From: Deferribacteres bacterium
GTDB taxonomy: Bacteria; Nitrospirota; Thermodesulfovibrionia; UBA6902
Length of the DNA: 7,028 bases
Assembly (NCBI GenBank): GCA_013152795.1
Contig: JAADFS010000075.1
Span: 5,783-12,810, forward strand
Direction of reading: 5' to 3'
In this document: one piece after another, positions 1-5,584 of the stretch
How positions within the stretch are numbered: position 1 is the stretch's first letter
Layout of the letters: each line of letters starts with the position of its first letter
Program-made: the position numbers and the translations under genes
The notes under the pieces: generated by a model
What the model was told of the DNA's origin: nothing
Database searches by the model: none
What the model saw: the letters and a program-made list of their open reading frames with translations, nothing else

Positions 1-6
1 TTTTCC

Positions 7-33
7 GGCAGACTCCTCTGCCCGTTTATGCAA
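7..33 (-). repeat. 27-base hairpin repeat, copy 1 (downstream of the gltD-like gene)
   Basis: On the plus strand GGCAGA (7-12), loop CTCC (13-16), TCTGCC (17-22), then C and GTTTATGCAA (24-33). It matches the copy at 2433-2459 except for the loop, which is the reverse complement there, and one base at 23. It lies 27 bases after the stop of the gltD-like gene. As RNA of the operon strand it gives a 6-bp hairpin with loop GGAG followed by GGAAAA, with no U-run, so it is not a standard intrinsic terminator. The left window edge may cut the element. Confidence 0.75.
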
Positions 34-60
34 CATTAAGGTTATCATTAAGGATAAGGC

Positions 61-2394
61 CTAAATATTCTCCACCATCTCCCATATGCCGCACGGGCAG
101 ATGCCGGCGCAGAAGCCGCAGCCTATGCAGCTTTCATCGTCAACCACGTACTCGTACGAGCCGTCATCATACGCGTTCCTGCTGATGGCGCCGTAATAGC
201 ATATGGCCTCGCACATATGGCAGTCCCTGCACACCGCGCACGACAGGCACCGCTCCGCCTCTGCCTCGGGCCTGAAAGGTTCCTTCTTGCGGAGGTCGTA
301 ATAGGCGGTCTTGATCTTTTCATACGGCACAACAGGCCTGGGCGGCGGCATGTAGTATGACCTTCCCGACAGTTGCGCGTGCACCGCCTTTGCGGCCTTT
401 TTGCCGTGCCCTATTGCATGGGTCACAAGCCCCAGGCTCGTTACATCACCGATCGCAAACACCTTTGCGTCAGAGGTGAACCCCGCATCATCCGCCTGTA
501 TCCAGCCGTTTTTATGCGTGTGCACGGCAGGTGGCAGGAACTCTGTTGAGGGCATGTCGCCGATTGCAACGACCGCAAGGTCGGCTTCAAGTGATGTGCC
601 GTCGGTGAAATATATGCGTTTTTCCTTCCTGACATATTTCTCCGTAAATTTCGGCCAGATGATTTTTGTCCCCAGCGACTCCGCTATCTCAAGCTCCTTC
701 CCGAAGGCCGCGGGCTTCTGGACATCCACCGCGGTCACTTCCTTTGCACCGCAGTGAAACGCCTGTGCCGCCACATCCATTCCCACATTGCCCGCGCCTA
801 TTATAACCACCTTTTTATCTTTCAGATCAGGCAGTTTCCCGAGGTTTATATTCTTCAGAAAATCATACGCCGTCACCATGTCCCTGATCCCAGGCACATC
901 CAGCTTCCTGGGCTTATGGGCTCCACAGGCAACGACCACGGCATCATGGCTCCTGTATAGATCGTCGAATTTCTTCTTGTTCACTTTTACGCCGAGATGA
1001 ATATTGATGCCTATCTCCGCTATCCTCTTAAGTTCCCTGCTGAGAATCTCCTGCGGGAGTCTCCCCCTGGGAATGCAATACTCGAGCTTTCCGCCGAGCT
1101 TCTTCTCAGCCTCATACAGATCAACGCTGTGCCCCTCCAGCCTGAGGTGCCATGCCGCGGAAAGCCCGCCGGGGCCGCCTCCGATCACTGCGATCTTTTT
1201 GCCCGTATCCGGCTTCGGCTCCGGGGCCTTCAGGTCAAGGCTCGCCCTGCCGAGTTCTTTGATATTTATGGGCTTGTCAAGCCTCGTCCTGGTGCAGGAC
1301 TCCATACAGAGGTTCGGGCATATCTCGCCGCATACCGTTGCAGGCAGGGGACTGTACTGCAGCACGAGTTCAAGGGCCTCTTTGAGCTTGCCCTCCCTTA
1401 TGAAACGGGCCCGTTTCTGGGTGGGGATGTCGCTCGGACAGCCGTACTCGCACGGAGGGGCGTATTTCATATTGTTCCATACAGGCTTGAATCTCCTGTC
1501 CGCGCCTGTCGTGATATACGGAAGCACTGTCAGGGGATGGGTAAGGTACTCCGCAAAGATGCCCCCCTTGCCCACACCTTTCTCCCATATACTGGTGCGG
1601 AACTCCTGCATGGACATCTTGAAGGGTTTTCTCTTTGCCCTCTCCTGTGCGGTATAAGGCACGAGTTTTTTCCAGTCATCCATTGAACGGGTGAGTTCCT
1701 CATAGAACTCCGACCGGTCTATTGCCTTCAGATAGGGCTTCATGTTGGCGGTAAGCCACTGCCAGTCCTGCTCGCTCAGTTCGAGGAGCTTGACGTCCGC
1801 CTCGCTGTAGCCCTTGATGGGCCCGCGGAAATATATCACGCCGCTCACCATTCCCACGCACGGCCGGTACCCGAGAATGTTTTCCGGATTCCTGGGGTTT
1901 ACGCCGCAGACAACAGCAACACCGCCGGCCTTGAATTCGGCAAACGTGTCGCCGACATCCCTGAAATACCAGGACTGCGGGGGGTCGTGCTTCGGGTTGT
2001 GTTTTGTCATGGTGTCGCAGCGCGCGCCGCCGCCGCCCTGGACATAGAGCTTTCCCTGTGCAGCGGCATTATGGGCGCCGTTTGTGACATCACCGAGGAC
2101 TGTTATATTGGCCCCGCAGTTTATCCATCCCACGTCATCCGAGGCGCTGCCTTTGATTACTATCTCCGTCCCCGGCATACCCATGCTGCCGAGCCTCTGG
2201 CCAACAGGACCCTCCACCGTAATTTTGATGGTCTCGCCCCTGGGCCATATGCGGCCGCCGATGCCGTGCTGGCCGTCGGCTATTATATGAAGGTTGCGCG
2301 CGCCCTTTTCAACGGCCTCCTGGATTTCCTCCTCCAGAACCCTGGACGGGACCCTCTTGCCTTTAACAATTCCTTTTATCGTTACTTTTTTCAT
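61..2394 (-). CDS. gltD: Glutamate synthase fusion: GXGXG (large-subunit C-terminal) domain + NAD(P)H/FAD small subunit + ferredoxin tail
   Basis: This 777-residue protein joins two normally separate parts of glutamate synthase. Residues about 1-190 form the GXGXG beta-helix domain that ends the large subunit, with repeating glycine turns (GSMGMPG, GSASDDVG, GDVTNGAHN). Residues about 200-300 resemble the large-subunit tail plus a linker. From about 310 it is GltD-like: Cys motifs CEYGC (315, 319) and C355/C359/C363/C367, an FAD Rossmann motif GGGPGG (405-410), an NAD(P)H Rossmann motif GAGNVG (533-538), and the FAD-closing FAIGD (646-650). The tail has ferredoxin-type Cys at 722/725/728/732 and 756/759/762/766, plus an extra CxxC at 716/719. 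Family knowledge: the small subunit oxidises NAD(P)H and passes electrons through Fe-S clusters to FMN on the synthase subunit. The start follows a TAAGG Shine-Dalgarno with an 8-base spacer. It lies 71 bases after the FMN-subunit gene in the same operon. The domain assignment is firm. Choice of NADH or NADPH, and any ferredoxin use, are not known. Confidence 0.93.
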   Translation of the reverse strand: MKKVTIKGIVKGKRVPSRVLEEEIQEAVEKGARNLHIIADGQHGIGGRIWPRGETIKITVEGPVGQRLGSMGMPGTEIVIKGSASDDVGWINCGANITVLGDVTNGAHNAAAQGKLYVQGGGGARCDTMTKHNPKHDPPQSWYFRDVGDTFAEFKAGGVAVVCGVNPRNPENILGYRPCVGMVSGVIYFRGPIKGYSEADVKLLELSEQDWQWLTANMKPYLKAIDRSEFYEELTRSMDDWKKLVPYTAQERAKRKPFKMSMQEFRTSIWEKGVGKGGIFAEYLTHPLTVLPYITTGADRRFKPVWNNMKYAPPCEYGCPSDIPTQKRARFIREGKLKEALELVLQYSPLPATVCGEICPNLCMESCTRTRLDKPINIKELGRASLDLKAPEPKPDTGKKIAVIGGGPGGLSAAWHLRLEGHSVDLYEAEKKLGGKLEYCIPRGRLPQEILSRELKRIAEIGINIHLGVKVNKKKFDDLYRSHDAVVVACGAHKPRKLDVPGIRDMVTAYDFLKNINLGKLPDLKDKKVVIIGAGNVGMDVAAQAFHCGAKEVTAVDVQKPAAFGKELEIAESLGTKIIWPKFTEKYVRKEKRIYFTDGTSLEADLAVVAIGDMPSTEFLPPAVHTHKNGWIQADDAGFTSDAKVFAIGDVTSLGLVTHAIGHGKKAAKAVHAQLSGRSYYMPPPRPVVPYEKIKTAYYDLRKKEPFRPEAEAERCLSCAVCRDCHMCEAICYYGAISRNAYDDGSYEYVVDDESCIGCGFCAGICPCGIWEMVENI

Positions 2395-2412
2395 CCTGAT
2401 AGCCTTACAACA

Positions 2413-2457
2413 GCATAAAATACCGCCAGCGGGGCAGAGGAGTCTGCCTGTTTATGC
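2413..2457 (-). other. Predicted RNA stem-loop structure in the gltB-gltD spacer
   Basis: GCATAAA (2413-2419) and TTTATGC (2451-2457) are perfect 7-bp inverted repeats that enclose the GGCAGA/TCTGCC hairpin (2433-2448). A short CCGC/GCGG inverted repeat (2423-2432) lies between, so the whole could fold as a small branched structure. It occupies most of the 71-base spacer and ends 18 bases before the gltD-like start codon, just clear of its Shine-Dalgarno (2403-2407). A role in mRNA processing, stability or setting subunit ratios is possible but unproven. Confidence 0.5.
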
Positions 2458-2459
2458 AA
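2433..2459 (-). repeat. 27-base hairpin repeat, copy 2 (gltB-gltD spacer)
   Basis: On the plus strand GGCAGA (2433-2438), loop GGAG (2439-2442), TCTGCC (2443-2448), T, then GTTTATGCAA (2450-2459). It begins 6 bases after the stop of the FMN-subunit gene. The flanking ten bases and both stem arms are identical to copy 1 in the same orientation, while the loop is inverted. In the operon mRNA the loop here reads CUCC. Confidence 0.75.
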
Positions 2460-2465
2460 TCAAGC

Positions 2466-4127
2466 TCAACACACATAACTGATCTTCAGCCTTTCGGCGA
2501 TTGCCGGATCATCGGCGCTTATGCCGTCCGACATCCCTATCGGCAGCTCCGTACTCCTGCCCATGGGCGCGAATATCTTCCTGAGCTCCACGTCGAGCGA
2601 TTTGAAGACCTCGACAACCCTCTCGGCGACCACATCCGGATCCAGCCTCCTGTAGAGTCTCGGGTCCTGCGTGGTTATACCCCTCGGGCACCTGCCGAGG
2701 TTGCAAACATTGCAGCGGTTGTATTCGTCGCCGAAACATCCCGCCGCCGCCTGCATTATATACTTTCCTATGGAAACAGCGGATGCCCCCAGCATAAAGA
2801 GCGCCGCCGCGTTTGCGGCAAGGTTTCCCCTTTTGCCTGCGCCGCCCGCCGCTATAAGCGGCAGCTCGTTCTGCTTGCCCTGGGCCACAAGGTCGAGATA
2901 ACATTCCCTCAGGTTGGAGGCAATCGGATGTCCCATGCTGTCCATCGATACATTATATGCCGCGCCTGTCCCGCCGTCGTCACCGTCAATCGAAAGGGCC
3001 GCTGCATACGGGTTCCTGACAAGGTTGTTGAGCACCGCCTTTGCGGTCCTGCTGCCCGATATCTTCGGATACACGGGCACCCTGAATCCCCATGCCATGT
3101 ACATTGACTGTATCATCTTGGCTACGGCTTCCTCGATCGAGTACTTGGTCTGGTGCGTGGGGGGCGATGGCAGGTCCACTCCCATGGGCACACCCCTTAT
3201 CTCGGCAATGAGTTTCAGGACCTTGTGCGCCATAAGGAGTCCGCCGTCGCCGGGCTTTGCTCCCTGGCCGTACTTGATTTCTATTGCGCAGGGGTCTTCT
3301 ATCATGTCAGGAATCGCCCTGACGATCTCATCCCACCCGAAATATCCGGAGGCGATCTGGGGGATGAAGTATTTTATAAAACGGGATTTCAGGAGGCGCC
3401 TGGGCATCCCGCCTTCACCGGAGCACATCACCACAGGCATGCCCTCAACCTCGTTGAGATAGGTGACACCCATTGCAAGCCCCTCCCACATGTTGGGGGA
3501 CAGGGCCCCTATGGACATGCTGCCTATCATGACCGGATATATCTCCCGCACCGGCGGGATGAACTTGCCGGATTTCCTGTCGACCTCGAGCCTTCCGCCC
3601 ACGACCTTCACAGGCAGCTCTTCCGCAGGGAGTATCCTGCCGAGATATGTCCTGATCCTGAATTCGTGCCTGCCCGCATCAAGGGCAGGGTCGGTAAGCA
3701 TCGATATCCTGGTGAATCTCAACCTGTCAAGGGTGGACAGGCCGGGGCTGTTTCTCCTGCCGCCTCTCCTGTAGGGATGGCCGCCTTTATTCTTGTGGAA
3801 GATGAACTTGTGCCTCGGATTGTACTCGGGTTCTATGGCGTCATTCGGGCAGACGAGGCTGCACGTTGCGCAGCCGGTGCAGTACTTCCCGATATCGGTC
3901 GACTGTTTTATGATTGTGACCACGCGCCTGACCGCCTTTGGTTCCGGCAGGGAGCCTTCGGAGCGCAGCACGCGCTGGACCATGACGGCAGGCTCTATTG
4001 CAAACATGGGGCACACCGCGGTGCACCTGCCGCAGCGCTTGCACCTGTCGTCCCTCCACCTGATGATATACGGAAAGTCGTGAAGGGACAATTCGTGATT
4101 GTTGTCTAACCGTGTAGCTGGTTCCAT
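2466..4127 (-). CDS. gltB: Glutamate synthase FMN domain subunit with two N-terminal [4Fe-4S] motifs (archaeal-type GltB)
   Basis: This 553-residue protein is the central synthase module of GOGAT as a stand-alone chain. It is expected to bind FMN and reduce the 2-iminoglutarate made from 2-oxoglutarate and ammonia. Residues 29-39 (CKRCGRCTAVC) and 83-93 (CTGCATCSLVC) are two complete CxxCxxCxxxC ferredoxin motifs, absent from standard bacterial GltB. The FMN barrel fills about residues 150-510: GQGAKPGDGG (287-296), SPPTHQTKYSIEE (321-333), a phosphate-binding region near DGDDGGTGA (381-389), and the cluster motif CNVCNLGRCP (472-481) leading into ITTQDP. The last motif gives Cys 472, 475 and 480; C464 is also nearby. 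The start codon overlaps the amidotransferase gene by 22 bases and has a strong GGAGGT site, so translational coupling is likely. The protein ends YVC. Some signature residues differ from classic GltB (see findings), so this is a divergent subfamily, but the class is clear. Confidence 0.94.
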   Translation of the reverse strand: MEPATRLDNNHELSLHDFPYIIRWRDDRCKRCGRCTAVCPMFAIEPAVMVQRVLRSEGSLPEPKAVRRVVTIIKQSTDIGKYCTGCATCSLVCPNDAIEPEYNPRHKFIFHKNKGGHPYRRGGRRNSPGLSTLDRLRFTRISMLTDPALDAGRHEFRIRTYLGRILPAEELPVKVVGGRLEVDRKSGKFIPPVREIYPVMIGSMSIGALSPNMWEGLAMGVTYLNEVEGMPVVMCSGEGGMPRRLLKSRFIKYFIPQIASGYFGWDEIVRAIPDMIEDPCAIEIKYGQGAKPGDGGLLMAHKVLKLIAEIRGVPMGVDLPSPPTHQTKYSIEEAVAKMIQSMYMAWGFRVPVYPKISGSRTAKAVLNNLVRNPYAAALSIDGDDGGTGAAYNVSMDSMGHPIASNLRECYLDLVAQGKQNELPLIAAGGAGKRGNLAANAAALFMLGASAVSIGKYIMQAAAGCFGDEYNRCNVCNLGRCPRGITTQDPRLYRRLDPDVVAERVVEVFKSLDVELRKIFAPMGRSTELPIGMSDGISADDPAIAERLKISYVC

Positions 4128-5215
4128 ACCTCCACCTCCCCGGCACCCGGCCTGACGATTACCATGTCGTATTTCATGGGGAATATGTCCTTTGATTTAT
4201 CCCTCTCCGGGATAGCGCTGTCAAGCCCGCACTCTTCGGACATGAGCCCGTATTTTCCTGCAACGCCGCCGACAACTCCCGGCCTCAGCTTCTTGGCGTC
4301 CTGCACCATAAAGCATGTTCCGTCAGGCGTAAAGCCTATCACGCAATTGGGGCCGTCTATGCAAAGGGGCCTCAGGGACATTTTCAGGAACCTCACGGCC
4401 TCGCTGTCCGGTCTCATGTTGATCTCCGCATCGTTCAGCGGTGTTATAACATCCTTGTAATAAAAGAGCGGATACCCGAGCCGCCTGCAGATATAGTGCA
4501 GGATATGACAGAAGACCTCGCTGTCGCTGTTGTAGCCTATATAGCCCGGGAATCCCCTGCTTGAGAGGAATTCCCTTATCGGGATAAAGGCCGTGTTCTC
4601 GCCGTTCGTCATCGTGCCGTACCCCTGGATAAAGAACGGGTGGCACGCATAGAGGTTTATGGCGTAGTTGGTGTTCTGCCTTCCCTGTGCAAAGATTATC
4701 TTCGCCCTGAGCGGCGACTTGTCGAGGCCGAAGAATGTACCGAGCTGAAGCGGGTCACCGACCTCCTTCAGTGTAATAATATCCGGGTAAAAGGAAAATA
4801 CGATGATGGACTCATCGTCCTGGCCGAGCTTTCTCAGTGTTATCCTTGTCTTCAGCAGTAGGGCTTCCTTGTCTTCCTGTGATCTGTCCCTGTACACATC
4901 AGGATAATCATACACCCTGGCAAAATAGTAATCGCGGGCCTCAATGCCTTTGACGTGCCTGGTTTTCGGCGTCCAGGCATACTTCAGCCTGAAGCCTATC
5001 TTGTCCATGTAACTGTCGAGCTTGTTTATACCCTCCTTGGAGCAGATTCCCGACAGAATGGGATAGTCCTTCAGTTCCTCGAATTCCCCGCCCAGGCCCT
5101 TGAGGATCAGACCCATCCCGGAGCCGTCGTGGCCTTCCTTCATTGTCTCAAGGGCGAGTATATTCTCTACAGGCGAAAAGTACTCGTCCGATGTTATGGC
5201 GACAAGTCTGCACAT
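4106..5215 (-). CDS. Glutamate synthase glutaminase subunit (class II glutamine amidotransferase)
   Basis: This 369-residue protein corresponds to the N-terminal glutaminase domain of GltB, encoded separately. It should hydrolyse glutamine and release ammonia to the FMN subunit. It begins MCRLVAI, so removal of Met exposes Cys2, the N-terminal nucleophile of Ntn-type class II amidotransferases; no propeptide is needed. GHDGSGMG (28-35) matches the conserved glutamine-site region. TMTNGE (201-206) supplies the Asn-Gly oxyanion-hole pair, and GYNSDSE (227-233) is the usual substrate-binding segment. The start is fixed by Cys2 and by a GGTGAG Shine-Dalgarno at 5223-5228, 7 bases upstream. It is first in the operon, 22 bases overlapping the FMN-subunit gene. 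It is about the length expected for a lone glutaminase domain and has no signal peptide or membrane segment. Class II amidotransferases also serve other enzymes, but the neighbours make the glutamate synthase role very likely. Confidence 0.9.
   Translation of the reverse strand: MCRLVAITSDEYFSPVENILALETMKEGHDGSGMGLILKGLGGEFEELKDYPILSGICSKEGINKLDSYMDKIGFRLKYAWTPKTRHVKGIEARDYYFARVYDYPDVYRDRSQEDKEALLLKTRITLRKLGQDDESIIVFSFYPDIITLKEVGDPLQLGTFFGLDKSPLRAKIIFAQGRQNTNYAINLYACHPFFIQGYGTMTNGENTAFIPIREFLSSRGFPGYIGYNSDSEVFCHILHYICRRLGYPLFYYKDVITPLNDAEINMRPDSEAVRFLKMSLRPLCIDGPNCVIGFTPDGTCFMVQDAKKLRPGVVGGVAGKYGLMSEECGLDSAIPERDKSKDIFPMKYDMVIVRPGAGEVEVWNQLHG
4134..4139 (-). promoter_or_regulatory. Shine-Dalgarno of the FMN-subunit gene, inside the amidotransferase gene
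   Basis: On the minus strand the sequence reads GGGGAGGTGGAGGT directly before ATG. The GGAGGT at 4134-4139 sits 6 bases from the start and lies within the last codons of the upstream gene, which ends at 4106. This strong internal site supports the ATG at 4127 and suggests coupled translation of the glutaminase and synthase subunits, which work as a pair. Confidence 0.75.
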
Positions 5216-5348
5216 ATCCTATCTCACCGTATTCAACCCGGAATCCCGTACCGTGCCGCGTAAAAGAGCCTCCATGCATACCGTTTCAGAATACTGTGAC
5301 AGCGGCAAGGGATGTGCTTGACGGCAAAAAAACCGCAACCGGACATTA

Positions 5349-5378
5349 ATGATAACAATAACAGGCGGTATTTGTAAA
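5349..5378 (-). promoter_or_regulatory. Predicted sigma70-type promoter of the glutamate synthase operon
   Basis: Read on the minus strand, TTTACA (5373-5378, -35, 5 of 6 consensus) is followed after 18 bases by TATCAT (5349-5354, -10, 5 of 6). Transcription would begin near 5342, giving a leader of about 127 bases before the ATG at 5215. A pair this good is unlikely by chance in one spacer. There is no experimental support and no operator that I could recognise; a sigma54 (-24/-12) site was looked for and not seen. Confidence 0.5.
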
Positions 5379-5442
5379 CGCCGGTCACCCACCGATCCGG
5401 ATGAAGCCGGAATTAGGGCGTGCCCGAGGGCCGGGATTATTG

Positions 5443-5472
5443 TTGATATATTATACCGGCGTGCTTTAGAAT
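5443..5472 (+). promoter_or_regulatory. Predicted sigma70-type promoter of the phosphohexomutase gene
   Basis: TTGATA (5443-5448, -35, 5 of 6 consensus) and TAGAAT (5467-5472, -10, 5 of 6) are separated by 18 bases. Transcription would start near 5479, about 105 bases before the ATG at 5585. The surrounding stretch is AT-rich compared with the coding regions. The prediction rests on sequence match only. Confidence 0.5.
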
Positions 5473-5537
5473 GTTATGTCCGGCAACTTGACCTTAATGC
5501 TGCACAAACGCGGCAAGGGAGGCTGCCGGGGAACAAA

Positions 5538-5565
5538 GTTCAGAGTTCAAAGTTCAGGGTTCAGA
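5538..5565 (+). repeat. Tandem heptamer repeat, four units of GTTCARR
   Basis: Four head-to-tail 7-base units are seen: GTTCAGA (5538-5544), GTTCAAA (5545-5551), GTTCAGG (5552-5558) and GTTCAGA (5559-5565). The first five bases are identical in all units; the last two are always purines. The array is non-coding and ends only 19 bases before the mutase start codon, abutting its Shine-Dalgarno region, so it would lie in the mRNA leader. It could be a simple-sequence repeat that expands and contracts, or a protein-binding array; the sequence does not say which. Confidence 0.85.
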
Positions 5566-5584
5566 GGAAGGTGAGGGGTAGCAG

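Larger units (their letters stand above)
5216..5584. other. Divergent intergenic region between the glutamate synthase operon and the mutase gene
   Basis: These 369 bases hold no convincing gene. From left to right they contain the GGTGAG ribosome site of the amidotransferase gene (5223-5228), a leader with a run of seven T on the operon strand (5326-5332), the predicted operon promoter (5349-5378), a GC-rich stretch with several CCGG-containing short palindromes (5381-5432), the predicted mutase promoter (5443-5472), and the GTTCARR array (5538-5565). I recognised no riboswitch, no clear operator and no terminator. Confidence 0.7.

Noticed and set aside
7..22. Hairpin after the gltD-like gene as an intrinsic terminator
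   Set aside because: The stem is only 6 bp and the operon-strand sequence after it reads GGAAAA, with no U-run.
3153..4109. Long open frame of 318 codons on the plus strand, opposite the FMN-subunit gene
   Set aside because: It lies wholly antisense to a gene with clear family motifs, has no recognisable domain and low-complexity composition typical of a shadow frame in GC-rich DNA. The same holds for plus-strand frames at 997-1686 and 2454-3107.
4106..4127. Frameshift between the amidotransferase and FMN-subunit genes splitting one GltB
   Set aside because: The downstream gene has its own strong Shine-Dalgarno and an N-terminal ferredoxin module not found in standard GltB, so these are two real genes with a short overlap.
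5150..5279. Possible leader peptide on the minus strand starting at the ATG at 5277-5279 and running into the amidotransferase gene out of frame
   Set aside because: It gives about 43 codons with no run of Gln, Glu or other regulatory codons and no attenuator-like hairpin with a U-run near it.
41..5356. 11-base inverted match between GTTATCATTAA (41-51) and TTAATGATAAC (5346-5356)
   Set aside because: Several 11-base matches are expected by chance in 7 kb on both strands, and AT-rich words make this more likely.
5480..5529. CCGGCA/TGCCGG inverted repeat in the mutase leader, with CTTG/CAAG inside
   Set aside because: A 6-bp match over this distance is expected several times by chance in a spacer of this size, and the internal pairing is weak.
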